Shown piece by piece: positions 10,526 through 20,916 of a stretch of 64,000 nucleotides of DNA; the stretch's first letter is position 1; each line of letters begins with the position of its first letter. The DNA is from Taudactylus pleione. Its lineage: Eukaryota; Chordata; Amphibia; Anura; Myobatrachidae. The notes under the pieces are model-generated. The model was not told the origin of the DNA. It saw nothing but the letters and a program-made list of their open reading frames with translations, and made no database searches. The position numbers and the translations under genes are program-made. The DNA is taken from NCBI GenBank assembly GCA_031769625.1, contig JAUIMM010000088.1:8499501-8563500 (forward strand), given 5' to 3'.

Positions 10526-11465
10526 ACATAAACACGCCATTGAATGTCAGGAAGTGCTAACTGCGAGTGTTTTGAAGGGACACACAGTGACCATCTACCC
10601 TTTGTCAAGCACAGGATGGATCCCCTAACATTGTTTTTTTCACTATTGCTCCGGAAAGCTTATTAGTCCCTTGGTCTGGCATTGTGTGTGATCTCTCACA
10701 CATCTGTAATTTAAGATTTGTTCCTTTCATTTTATTTTAAAAGAAAATATATTCTACTTATATTTTTTATTCATTTCTATAAGCGTTTTGTAGTAAATTG
10801 ATATATTTTACTCTGCTGTGTGAAGTGTATGCCTCTTTAGTTTTGCATTTATTTATATGATAGAAAGTTAGTAATTAGGGGCATATTTATTAACATTATT
10901 TTTTATTAAAATTATGTGAAAACGGGTGTTTTCACACCCTTTTCACATTATTTTAGTATCACATGAATGTATTAAAGGGCAAATGGAGAAGTTTTTGTGA
11001 AAGACTACTCCAATCCCTTCACTTCACATATTTTTAGTAAGAAGATTGCATTTCCCATACTTGTAATGGGAAATGTGATTTGATCACAGTTACTAAAAAT
11101 ATAAATACCAGAGGAAGCCCTGTGATAATAACGCCACCTTCAGATGGAGTTATTAGGGCATTCCCCCGGTTACCCGACTCCTACTCCACTCTGACAGGCA
11201 GAGCAGAGCCAGGAGCCGGCCCTCTGTGATCAACATTGTGGTCTAAATCTGGCCACACATCAGACCAACTTTCCTCCAACCAAGCAACTGACCAACTATC
11301 CAACTTGTCTGTCCAACTAAAACGAACGCTTCCCCACACATCTAACCAACTTTTCATCCAACCAGCCAACTTTTTTTATCAGACCAGCCAACTTCTGTCC
11401 AACTTGTGATGTCACAGAAGTAGGCGGAGACTGCCTGCCTACTTCTGCATATTTTGAATAAATGA
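10526..11465. other. Unassigned DNA, possible MITE fragments
   Basis: No gene. A phrase 'aggggcatatttattaac' near 10877 resembles a MITE left end and 'gaaaacgggtgttttc' near 10918 is a small palindrome, but no matching right end was found. At 11250-11420 a degenerate 'ccaaccagccaac' motif is repeated several times. Confidence 0.35.
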
Positions 11466-11482
11466 ATATATTGAACACACAC

Positions 11483-11517
<35 letters not shown>

Positions 11518-11706
11518 TGTGTATACATACACATATAGATATATATGTATATATATATATATATATCTGTGCGTGTTTTATATCTCTCTCTCTCTATATA
11601 TATATATATAGAGAGAGAGAGATAGATAAAAAAGATATAAATATAGACATATATATATATAAAACATGCACAGATATATATATGTATATATATATATATC
11701 TGTGCG

Positions 11707-11743
<37 letters not shown>

Positions 11744-11769
11744 TATATTTATATTTTTTTATCTATTTA

Positions 11770-11824
<55 letters not shown>

Positions 11825-11862
11825 AAATAGATTAAAAAATATAAATATAGACATATATGGGA
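11466..11862. repeat. AT/GA microsatellites in alternating inverted blocks
   Basis: (TA)n, (CT)n and (GA)n tracts are arranged so that 'ctgtgcgtgttttata' (11567), its complement 'ataaaacatgcacag' (11659) and the forward form again (11700) follow one another. 'tctctctctc...gagagagaga' pairs locally at 11582-11622 and 11771-11822. All open frames here encode YIYIYI-type low-complexity peptides and are not genes. Confidence 0.85.
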
Positions 11863-11943
11863 TGGATCGGCAGAAACGGAGCCGTGATGGTCGGGAGGAC
11901 AGTGGCTGGATGCAGTAGAAGTCAGATGGTCATAAAATATATA

Positions 11944-12419
11944 GGGGCCCATTTATCATTCAATATTTACGCTGTATTCCCGGGGGGATAGCCGCAAATA
12001 TTAAGTATTCTCCGATATCTGTTGCTATCCCTCCATTTCCGTCGGCAATGCAACCCCCATTAGTTTCTATAGGGGATGCAATACTGACAGATTTATTAAG
12101 TTCCGGAATGCGAAACATTCTGGACCTTGATGCCCGCAGCATAAGCCATCTGAAGATGGCGTAAGCCGCTGTAGCCTATGGGCTACACATCACAAATCTG
12201 TCCATGAGAGGGTTCCATAGGAACCCTCCCTTTGCAATGGCCGCAGCACATGCGTGGTCTGCAGACCGCTCCTGCGCAGGATCCAAGCACTGGAGTGAAC
12301 TGGCCGCTGTCTCTGCAGTTGGAACTTCATAGATCCGGGTGGTATGATCGCATCCTGTATCATGAGCGCTAATATGGCGCCCAGATCGCATTGCAAATGC
12401 ATCATTACTAAATGGGCCA
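11944..12419 (+). mobile_element. MITE with ggggcccattt ends (copy 1)
   Basis: The left end ggggcccatttatca and right end taaatgggcc are inverted. The interior ('aaatattaagtattctccgatatct', 'gatcgcattgcaaatgc') matches the copy at 57919-58418 in the same orientation. The right terminus is slightly eroded and hAT-B copy 1 begins only 14 bases beyond it. Non-coding. Confidence 0.7.
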
Positions 12420-12959
12420 CACACATATATATTAGGGGTGAGCGGGTTCGGATTTCTGAAATCCGAACCCCCCCGAGCCCCCCCGATCCGAGTCTGATCC
12501 GAGTCAGGCTCGACTTTTCCCGCCTGACTCGGATCTGAAATCGAGGCAAAACGTCATCATCCCGCCTTCCGAGTCTCACTTGTTTTGGATCCTATATAAG
12601 GTACCCGCGTCGGCGCCATTTTCTCACTCGGCTGTGGACAGTGAAGAGGGAGGGTGGGAGTTAGGGCTGTGTAGTGTAGTGTAGTGTAGTGCTGCTGTTG
12701 TCCACTACTTCAAAGTCCATAGGGGCTGGCTGTGTTGTGCTGTGCTGCTGTTGTTAATAGGGGCTGTGTCCACTACTTCAAAGTCCATAGGGGCTGGCTG
12801 GACTGTGTTGTGCAGTCAGTTCTCCATAGGGGCTGTGTCCACTCCAAAGTCCTGTGCAGTGTCCCAGTCCTAAAGGAGTGCTGTAGTGTTGTCCAGGGGG
12901 TGCTCTGTCCATCAGGGGTGCTCCCCCCAAGTGCTAAAAAAATAATATATTTTCTGTGT

Positions 12960-13300
12960 TTGTGAATTGTGTGCGCAGTAGCCGCACGTGCATCAACAAA
13001 GTAGTGCCAAGCGTGCGCCTGTGTCATAAGTAAAGGGCCGGCTGGCTTGACCGTTAAAGGGTGCTGTAACCCCCGAAAGTACACTCCAGTCCAAACCAAA
13101 AAAAAATTATTTTCTGTGTTTGTGAATTGTGTGCGCAGTAGCCGCACGTGCATCAACAAAGTAGTGCCAAGCGTGCGCCTGTGTCATAAGTAAAGGGCCG
13201 GCTGGCTTGACCGTTAAGGGTGCTGTAACCCCCGAAAGTACACTCCAGTCCAAACCAAAAAAAAAATATTTTCTGTGTTTGTGTGCGCTTTAGCCGCACG
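12960..13300 (+). repeat. 160-bp tandem repeat in hAT-B copy 1 (2 units plus part)
   Basis: Units contain 'gtgcgcagtagccgcacgtg', 'agtagtgccaagcgtgcgcc' and 'ggccggctggcttgaccgtt', and end in a poly-A plus 'ttttctgtgtttgtg'. The phrase agtagtgccaagcg occurs at about 12999 and 13159, a period of 160. A partial third unit runs into the transposase fragment at 13323. Confidence 0.88.
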
Positions 13301-13322
13301 TATATATATCAATATAACATAA

Positions 13323-13650
13323 ATGGAGGACCAAACTTTCTCCGATAAAAATAAAATAGGGAAAGATCAAGAACCACTTCCTCCTAGTGCTGTTGCTGCT
13401 GCTGGGAGTTGTTCATCATCCCAGAGAGGAAGTAGGAACATCACTACTTTTACTAAACAATTGACCCTCCAACAGTCCCTAGTGATGAGGATGAAGTACG
13501 ACAGCAGTCATCCTGAAGCAAAACGTATAACTGAGGCCTTGACTGCTATGTTGGTGTTAGACGTGCGTCCGGTATCCGACATTAGTGCAGTGGGATTTAG
13601 ACAATTGATGGAGGTAGTGTGTCCTCGGTTCCAAATCCCGTCTAGATTCC
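13323..13650 (+). pseudogene. hAT-B transposase N-terminal fragment
   Basis: The open frame (to 13697 including repeat-derived tail) starts MEDQTFSDKNKIGK and has a Ser/Pro/Ala linker, then ITTFTKQLTLQQSL, KYDSSHPEAKRITEAL and a segment ending CPRFQIPSR. This is the region between the BED finger and the catalytic domain of ZBED-type hAT transposases and is directly comparable to hAT-A at 8425-8620. The BED finger is missing upstream. After CPRFQIPSR the reading runs into the 138-bp repeat and stops, so no catalytic domain follows. Copy 2 differs at only two residues (V/A in both cases). Confidence 0.88.
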
Positions 13651-13975
13651 ACCTGCATCCTCAAAGCAGCAGCGACAAGCGTGCGTCTGTCTGTTAAAGG
13701 GTGGTGACACCTCAAAGTGTTCTACACAAACAATTAAAATATTCTTCTTCTTTTTTCTGTCTTTGTGAATTGTGTGGGCTGTAGCCGCACTTGCATCCTC
13801 AAAGCAGCAGCGACAAGCGTGCGTCTGTCTGTTAAAGGGTGGTGTAACCCTCAAAGTGTGCTCCACAAACAATAAAAATATTCTTTTTTTTTTTCTGTCT
13901 TTGTGAATTGTGTGGGCTGTAGCCGCACTTGAATCCTCAAAGCAGCAGCGACAAGCGTGCGTCTGTCTGTTAAAG
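13648..13975 (+). repeat. 138-bp tandem repeat in hAT-B copy 1 (3 units)
   Basis: The phrase 'gcagcagcgacaagcgtgcg' followed by 'tctgtctgttaaagg' occurs at about 13667, 13805 and 13942. Units share 'tgtgggctgtagccgcactt' and a poly-T plus 'ctgtctttgtgaattgtgt'. The array sits exactly between the N- and C-terminal transposase fragments. Confidence 0.9.
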
Positions 13976-14203
13976 GATTACATCGGTGACAGCATCCAAG
14001 TAGGCATGTCAGACAGTCCGTACCTGTACTGGCAGGAAAAAGAAGCAATTTGGAGGTCCCTGTACAAACTGGCTCTATTTTACCTGAGTTGCCCCCCCTC
14101 CAGTGTGTACTCCGAAAGAGTGTTTAGTGCAGCCGGGAACCTTGTCAGCGAAAGGCGTAGGAGGTTGCTTCCACAAAATGTGGAGAAGATGATGTTCATA
14201 AAA
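13976..14203 (+). pseudogene. hAT-B transposase C-terminal dimerisation (hATC) fragment
   Basis: From DYIGDSIQVG the frame reads YLYWQEKEAIWRSL, then KLALFYLSCPPSSVYSERVF, SAAGNLVSERRRRLLPQNV and EKMMFIK. The S-S-x-x-SERVFS-x-AGN and R-x-x-L-x-P-x-x-V signatures are those of the hAT C-terminal dimerisation domain. The upstream part of the same open frame (13910-13975) is translated repeat. Separated from the N-terminal fragment by repeats, it cannot be part of a complete transposase; whether it is expressed alone is unknown. Confidence 0.9.
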
Positions 14204-15007
14204 TGAATTATCAACTCTTCCAGGGAGACCAGCCTCCAGAACGTACAGAGGGACCTGTGGTTCCAGCAGGGACGAATTAATACTCTGTGAGGATGAGGAT
14301 GTACACACTGAAGAGGGTGAGGAATCGGTGGATGAGGAGGATGAGGATGACATCTTGCCTCCGTAGAGCCAGTTTGTGCAGGGACAGATAAATTGCCAGC
14401 TTGTTTTGTGGGGGCCCAAACGAACCAATCATTTCAGCCACAGTTGTGTGGCAGACCCTGGCGCTGAAATGATTGGTTTGTTAAAGTGTGCATGTCCTGT
14501 TTATACAACATAAGGGTGGGTCGGAGGGCCCAAGGACAATTCCATCTTGCACCTCTTTTTTTTCTTTGCATTATGTACAGTTTGGGGCCTAGTTTTTCAA
14601 TGCCATCCTGTCTGCCACTGCAGTTTCACGCCTAGATGGGTCACGTGTTTGTGCCGCCCACTTGTGTCGCTTAGCATAGTCATCCAGCTACCTCGGTGCA
14701 ACCTTTTGGACATAAAAACACTATTGTGAGGCGTGAGGTATTCAGAATAGACTGGAAATGAGTGGAAATTAAGGTTATTGAGGTTAATAATAGCATAGGA
14801 GCAGAAAAACCTACAAATTCTGTGATTTTAGCTGTTTTTATGCTTTTTTTCAAAAAAATACAGATCCAAAACACAAAACCCAGAACCCAAAACACGCAAG
14901 GGTGGTTTTGGCAAAACCAATCCAGATCCAAAACACGAAGAAAGATCCAGATCCAAAACCAAAACACAAAACACGAAAAGTGGCCGGTGCACACCCCTAA
15001 TATATAT

Positions 15008-15224
15008 ACATATATATGATCCATAGGGATGTAGTTATGAGACAGGCGGTCTCAATTTAAACTGCGGAATCCCGACAATGGATTTAACAGAGGCATCGAA
15101 ATACCGACGCCTATGTTAATCTCGATGCCGGAATGCCAAACCAAATGTCCTCCTGCCAGGTAAGTACAAAACTTAGCCCAGGGATGGGGGGGGGTTAGGA
15201 TTAGGAACCTTAAGGAATGCCTGC
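15008..15224. repeat. Dispersed repeat fragment with TTAGG-like motif
   Basis: The text 'cgaaataccgacgcc...gatgccggaatgcc' followed by 'gggggggttaggattaggaacc' resembles the block at 59150-59610, in part in the opposite sense. No gene seen. Confidence 0.4.
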
Positions 15225-15523
15225 CGTTTTGTGGGCGGCCGCACTGACATCAGGAGTGATGTCAGTGGGGAGCTTCATTCTCGATCAGAGCAGGAAGCTC
15301 CCTGGGGTTTGCTGTTGCCGAGACCCAACCTTAGGGTCTCGTTGCAAGCCCCGATGGTCGCGATGGTCTTGACCATCGTGACCATCAACCTGGTCGGTCG
15401 CTAAAGCTGTGGGTGGTAACCCACAGCTTAACTAGCGACCAGGAGGCCGCACTTAAAAATACAAGCGGCCGCCCTCAATCAGAATGAGCGCTCGCTTCTT
15501 GCGAGCGCCTCTGAATGAGGGCC
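15225..15523. mobile_element. Hairpin-dense MITE, partial
   Basis: It contains strings found in the intact members at 33511-34004 and 46767-47333: 'gtgatgtcagtgggg', 'agcaggaagctccctg', 'gagacccaaccttagggtctcg', 'cttgaccatcgtgaccatc', 'aagctgtgggtggtaacccacagctt'. The right end is ctctgaatgagggcc (15509-15523). The left terminus was not found. Confidence 0.6.
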
Positions 15524-15539
15524 ATTATGTGCAGCAAAA

Positions 15540-16800
15540 GCTGCACGATGTGTCACAAGATCTATCGTGCACGATCTAAAGATTTGCCTGTCTTTAGATC
15601 GTGGAGGATAGGAGACAGATGCTTGCACAGATCAGGAATATCCGTGAAGCATGTATCTGTATGTAAAAAAATAAACACAGATGCATGGACGGGAACAGTG
15701 AGACCTGTCTGTGCTGCTGTGTTTAAAATTAAAACCTGTTTAAAAAAAAAAAACAGCGTGACCCCTCCCGCAAAAGCATAGCTAGCCCCGGGCTTTAGTG
15801 ACCCAGGGCTGGTTGTGGAAAATAAGGGGGAAAAACGATGTAGGGGTCCCCCGTACTTAAGCACAACCAGCACTAGCTAGTCAGAACCAGCCCCGGTTGC
15901 CAAAATACAGGGGAGAAATGACGTAGGGGGTCCCCCGTATTTTGTGCAACCAGCACTGGGTTTTGATCCGGTCCTGGTTCTGGAAATACAGCGGGGAAAA
16001 ATGAGTAGGGTCGCCCTGTATTATCCAGAACCAGCACCGGACTTTTTGTAGCGGGGGGCTAATGCCACAGCCAGGGGAGCCCTTTCACCGGACCCCCCAG
16101 CCACAGCATTAAGCCTGACCGCTAGTCAGCCCAGGCCGGGGATCCCTGGGGAGCTGGGGACCCCCCAATAAAGGGGTCCCCCTCTCCAGGCTGATAGCCC
16201 AGGGCTATCCCCGGAACCCCTGGGCGGTGGGTGCCGGGTTGATTGTGTATAGTGTGTGTAAAAAATAGATTAACTAATATTGTCTTATGCTATGGAACTG
16301 GAGGTCCCAGAAAGCCTCCCCCGCATGCTGGTACTTGGAGAACCACAAGTTCCAGCATTCGGGGCATTACGGGCCCGATAGTACATGTAGTTCCACTGCA
16401 AAAGTAATATTAAAATAAATACAGGACACACACCTCGTACAAAGTATACGTTTATTAAACATACATGCACTCACACATGTACTCATACTCACCTATGTAT
16501 CCCTGTAGCATCGGTCCACTTGTCCAGTAGAGTATCCATAGGGGACCTGTGAAAGAAAAACATACTCGCCATCTCCTATGCGAAGTTCGGTCCTCTTCGT
16601 TCCAAAGTAGGCAGGGACTTGGCAAAAAAAACAAACGGAAATGGCGGAGTCACGAACTCAGGTACCGTTCTATAGGAATGGTACTTCCCGAATGAGAGCT
16701 TAGTGGCGGAATTTCACCATGGAAACCCTGCCGGTGAGCGTTCATTGGCTGAGAGACGCGAGACCTCCGCCTCTCAGTCAATGAACATGTTAGATTTTCT
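15540..16800 (-). repeat. Serial-hairpin repeat X, copy 1
   Basis: A chain of imperfect hairpins, each with a ggtcccccgtatttt-type stem flanked by 'aaccagcac' and 'ggctggtt' (about 15785-16050), followed by 'aggctgatagcccagggcta' (16180-16210) and the block 'gctggtacttggagaaccac' (16328). The same blocks occur in reverse order and orientation at 38440-39250. No coding potential and no TSD could be identified, so superfamily is unknown. Boundaries are approximate. Confidence 0.55.
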
Positions 16801-16909
16801 CCAACTAGTTGGAACAACCGTTTTTGACCGTTTTTTAGCGTGTGGGAGCATACGACTGACTATCGTTTGCTCCCACACACTAGACGATTATCATTCCAAG
16901 CAGCCTTAA

Positions 16910-17449
16910 GGGCCTGATTCACTACTGTATGCAAATGCGAATAAGCACGCAATCTGCCAATTGTATTGTGCTGCGCATGCATATGCACTGCGCGAGCGCG
17001 AACTGTCCGCTGCGATGGGGACTGCGAATGCAGTGGCTACGCAGACCCATCGCAGAGTGATTGACAGGAAGTGCTGTTTGTGGGTGGTAATGGGGGGTGG
17101 TCGGGGAAACGCAGGCGTGCCAGTGCACTTGCACACCGTTGCAGGGATGTGCACAAATTAGCCACGGCAATGACATACCTAGTCTGAGGTCTCATAGCGT
17201 GCTTGGAAGTTAGCAATTTCTGAGTAAGGTCTGGGCTTGTACAAGTGTGCGGATGGGTCCAATGTTACTCGATGTTACCGATTATTTAACTATGTTGCTA
17301 AATTATACGGATGTGAGTTAGGGGAAGCGGGCGTCGTTATGTTAGGCTGCGATCATGATGTGAATGCAATCATTTGCATATCACCGCTGATATTAGCAAC
17401 TGCGTTGTGTGCGTATTAGCAGAATAGCGATACTTGCTGAATCAGGCCC
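16910..17449 (+). mobile_element. MITE, TSD TAA, 'gggcctgattcag' family
   Basis: Ends gggcctgattcac and tgctgaatcaggccc; TAA lies directly outside both (16907-16909 and 17450-17452). The interior shares the family core: GCGCATGCATATGC, GTGATTGACAGGAAGTGC and TTTGTGGGTGGTAATGG. It is 540 bp and non-coding. The 3-bp TWA duplication suggests PIF/Harbinger (inference). Confidence 0.8.
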
Positions 17450-17452
17450 TAA

Positions 17453-17984
17453 ATATACCACAAGCTGATAACTGTAACAAAAAAAAAATTGCTTAAAAAA
17501 AAACCCTCAACCACCTGCAGCCGGGGCTCCGCTGATTGCGGTGAGCTCTCTCCTCTGGTCAGCTGGTCGCCGGGGCTCCTGCACTGTGACCCCAGTCAGC
17601 TGTTCTGTAAACTGGCATCTCAGTTTACAGCACAGCTGACTGGGCTCACAGACCAGGTGCCGCAGCAACCAGCTGACAGGAGGAGAGAGTTCACCGATCA
17701 CTGAGGTAAGTGTCAGCTGGGGAAACATACCATGAGAAGTTTGCGGAAGGGTTTCACAGGGACAGATCTTTATTGCAAGCTCTGTCCCTGCATCATACTT
17801 ACCGACTTTCTAGCTGCCCCCTCTGGGGGAAGCAGCCAACCCGGGAGAGTTGCCTGCTCTGGCAGGAGGTTCCTGCCCGAATCGGGAGAGTAGGCAACCA
17901 TGCCCTGTATGTGGATGGGTTGTTAGCACATCCAAGTGATATTTGCTAAATTTGCAATGCAAAGCCCATTTTTTTGGGGTGGGG
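17453..17984. repeat. Unassigned DNA with an 80-bp-arm inverted repeat
   Basis: At about 17531-17702 two arms of about 80 bases are inverted around the short spacer gcatct (17615-17620): 'agctctctcctctggtcagc' faces 'gctgacaggaggagagag', and 'cagtcagctgttctgtaaactg' has its complement beside the spacer. Further right, 'agccaacccgggagagttgc' and 'cgaatcgggagagtaggcaa' (17838-17897) are repeated forms of a dispersed motif. Confidence 0.6.
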
Positions 17985-18235
17985 GGCACTTTCATAGGGA
18001 TTCCAGCCCTAGGCTGAGCAGTTTGGGACTGTTTGCCGTTATGGCAAAAGGAACCCATGGTGCACCCTGATGCTGGTTTCTGAAAAATGCAATTTTCCCT
18101 CCAATTTTTTAAAAACAGTCTAAGGTCAGTGGTCCAGGATGGTTTTAGATTTGGGCAGGGACCCAGCACATTTTTTATTTTAACATTAGAGATCCTGTCC
18201 TGGGTGGAAAACCAACCTTTCATTCACATTTTACA
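17985..18235. repeat. Fragment related to serial-hairpin repeat X
   Basis: 'ttccagccctaggctgagcag' followed by 'tttgggactg' closely resembles 23030-23065 ('ttccagccctgggctgacca'). Both are reminiscent of the 'ctggnnctggtt' hairpin blocks at 15785-16050. Decayed, no ends identified. Confidence 0.4.
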
Positions 18236-18575
18236 CTAACAAAGCCTCAGCTTTGCCCGGGGAGAAGGACAAGTAGGACTCAGATATCTGAAGATGCTGG
18301 ATCTCATAATTTACCCTAGTTGATGTAATGGGCAACAATAAAATACTATTTTTTCAAAAAATGTTTTCAGTATCACTAATGGAATAAACTCTAAAGGCTA
18401 AGATGGTTCCTTGAGAAGTGTTTGGAGGTCCAGGGGAGATCACAAAATGTAGAAAAGTAGACCTAATGCATTTGTGATCTGTAATTTCTGATACGAATGA
18501 AAAGATGAGGTCTCACAGAAAACCTGAAAAGCATTTCTAAGTCTTTAGTATTTAGAAAAGATAGACCGTCTACAT
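18236..18575. other. Unassigned non-coding DNA
   Basis: No gene or repeat was recognised here. Confidence 0.4.
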
Positions 18576-18957
18576 TATTACCCCTTTTACACTAGCAAGA
18601 TAACCCGGGTTAATGCGCGTGAATACACTGCAACCCAGGTTACTGTGTAGTGTGAAAGGCGCAGGTTGAAATAAGCCGGGTCGAGCGACCCAGCATTTCA
18701 ACCCAGGTCACGAGAAAGGTGAACGCATCTTCAACCCCGCTCGTGATGCGATGTGAACGGGTAACCCGAGTCGATGCGGAAGAGCCGGTGCTTGTAAGAG
18801 AGATCATGTCCAAGCGCCAGCTTATCACATGATACTGATGGCATCATCAACCCGGCATTAGTGCTGGGTCGGGTCGCCTGTCTGTATGGGGTCTCAGCCG
18901 GGTCGCACTCGGGATGGGCGCGTGAACATAATCCCGTGTGTGACCCACTATTCAGAT
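18576..18957. mobile_element. Possible MITE with ccccttttacactagc start
   Basis: A left-end-like 'ccccttttacactagcaag' is followed by several 'acccgggtt/aacccggg' half-palindromes and 'tagtgtgaaaggcgcagg' in inverse form. The right terminus is unclear, so the assignment is weak. Confidence 0.35.
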
Positions 18958-19859
18958 GGAAAAGAAGTATAAGCTGTCAAATGCCCTCTATGAGAGTTTT
19001 CGCTTCTCCAGTTTTCCTACTTAATAGCTATATCCTGAGTGCCAGCTTGTTGATCTCCAATATAAGATGAGAGGTTTTTCCTCAGTGGATAAAGTCATAG
19101 GGCCAAATGTAATAAGGTGAGAGTTTGGAAAAGGTGAGAGTTCAGCAGTAAACAGCAGCTGAGTGTTAGGGTTAGGCTACAGGAGGGGAGTTTAGAGTTA
19201 GGATACTAAGGGGAGGGTTAGAGGTTAGGTACAGGATCCCCTGGAAGTCATCATCGTCTGACAACCAGACCTGGAAGTCACTGCTAGAGCCGCCGTACCA
19301 GATAAGTCACCACTAGACCACCAGGGACGATTTGTCAACATTCTAATCATGTCAACATTTCAGCAGCATTAACATGATGAATGTTGACATGCTGCAAGTT
19401 GACATTATGAATGTCGACAAAATATACCACACCCTCTCTCAGTAGCAATATGTAAGGGGTATGAACTGCCATCTGAAAAAAACAAGGCAAATCATGGACT
19501 ACTTGGCCAGCATGGTGGAAATAAGGGACGCAACTAAAAGGGGCTTGGGGGGCACATGCCTCGGACGTTAGTGCTGGGCGTGATGTTGTCGGACACGGCA
19601 TTCTGGAATCGGCGCTCCTAGTTTCGACCCTGCGAGAATGATATTCATCTTTGCTTTATCCTAGACTCCTTTGCACTCTCAGGTCTGAATAAAATTGTAA
19701 TTGAAGTTAAACTCCTAAAATATATTAAATGCATAAGTAACGAAAGCTTTGTTCCATATTACTCTGACCTATCACAGTAATGTCCACACATGATAAACCT
19801 TACATTGGTGTCAATTGTAGAAAGTATTCATAGTTTAGTTACTATCATAAAACAACATC
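18958..19859. repeat. Decayed repeats with TTAGG-like and GTCGAC-like motifs
   Basis: 18958-19250 contains 'tgttagggttaggctac' and further gggttag phrases; these belong to a dispersed block, not a telomere. 19335-19425 repeats 'tgtcaac/gttgaca' motifs ('atgaatgttgacatgctgc'), the same family as 29990-30490 and 59870-60150. The rest is unassigned. Confidence 0.45.
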
Positions 19860-20209
19860 CTAGTTAAACAAATGTGGGTGCCGTGAGGGTACTTCTAACA
19901 TGGCAGGCTGGAGGGGCCATAGGGCAGCAGTCTCCATCCCCAGCATATGCTGCTTTCTGCTGGGTCGTGTAGGGTCCAAGATGGAGCTGCCGCTAAGCAG
20001 CAGCCGTCTCCTCTCTCTCCCTGAAATTGTTAAGGAGGGGCAATTGCACTGCTCCCTCCCCCCCCCCCAGGATCTACCTCCTGGTCGAGGGGGAGAACTC
20101 TGCCTCCCTTCACAGCAGCCAACCAATGCTGATTTGCTGAGATCAAATACTGCCATAGCAACCGTCCATTTTCAGCCAATCAGCACTTCCCATTCATTCC
20201 TATAACAGT
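19860..20209. other. Unassigned non-coding DNA
   Basis: No element ends identified. Overlapping open frames on both strands (about 98 and 101 codons) have no recognisable domain and I do not regard them as genes. Confidence 0.35.
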
Positions 20210-20463
20210 GGGCCTGATTCAGACCCAGCCGCAAGCACTCGTGATGTCAGTAGTGAGCTTCCTGCTCTATTAGAGCAGGAAGCTCACTGAGGCTTGCAGC
20301 AGACGAGACCCTACCACAAGGGTCTCGTCGCAAGCCCGATGGTCTCCACCATGGACTATCACCTCGCCGCTTAGCGAGCGGCCAGGAGGGCGGCTGGAAA
20401 AAAAAAAGCAGCCGCCCTCATTCAGAGCGAGCACTCGCTTTTTGCGAGCGGCTCTGAATGAGG
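20210..20463. mobile_element. Short hairpin-dense MITE
   Basis: Starts gggcctgattcagaccc and ends gcggctctgaatgagg. Internal hairpins include 'gagcttcctgctctattagagcaggaagctc' as two facing halves and 'gagaccctaccacaagggtctc'. It shares its blocks with 33511-34004. The right terminus is altered and no TSD is visible; an L2-type tail begins immediately beyond it. Confidence 0.6.
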
Positions 20464-20916
20464 TTCTATGTGTGCGCTATATAAATGACTGGTAATAAAT
20501 AAATAAAATAAATAAATAATAATGTTATTTCTGGAAAGATTATATAAATCAGATAAACATACATTTTTATCATGTTTAGGCAAACTATGTCCACCGGACA
20601 ACAATGAAAATAAAGATCTCCTATACAGGTTGTGGCAATAATACACATAAATTAAAAATGTAGTATAGTCCCTCTATTCAGACGAGTAGCAAGATGAATA
20701 AACAGCAGTCAATACTGTATGTCTGTTAAAACTCAGAGTGGGATGTTGATATTATTCACATTCTTAGGTAATTATTCACATGCGTATTCATTAATATTTG
20801 TCAGTGATACATGTAGATAACAGTTTGTGGCATAAATAAATACTGTATATGCTTATCACATTTAAAAGTCTGTTTTGCAGTGCCGGCTCCCTCACTGTAT
20901 CAGGAGCCGAGTGCTG
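20464..20916. other. L2-like tail and unassigned DNA
   Basis: 20468-20522 reads 'gtgcgctatataaatgactg' then a (AAAT)n-like tail, the 3' end of the L2/SINE group in plus orientation. The rest is AT-rich with no gene. Confidence 0.5.

Larger units (their letters stand above)
12433..14999 (+). mobile_element. hAT-B element, copy 1 (2,567 bp)
   Basis: The element starts TAGGGGTGAGC and ends GTGCACACCCCTA. It is flanked on both sides by ATATATAT (12425-12432 and 15000-15007), an 8-bp direct repeat as expected for hAT elements, though in AT-rich surroundings. A subterminal palindrome gggttcggatttc/gaaatccgaaccc lies at 12444-12470. Layout: 5' leader, two to three 160-bp repeats, an N-terminal transposase fragment, three 138-bp repeats, the C-terminal dimerisation fragment, and an AT-rich 3' region with 'atccaaaac' repeats. 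The catalytic core is absent, so the copy is non-autonomous. Copy 2 at 52147-56983 is nearly identical at both ends and in the opposite orientation. Confidence 0.9.

Noticed and set aside
13323..14206. A spliced, functional hAT-B transposase
   Set aside because: The two protein fragments could be joined only without a catalytic domain; neither copy contains the TTDMWTS or second-aspartate segments.
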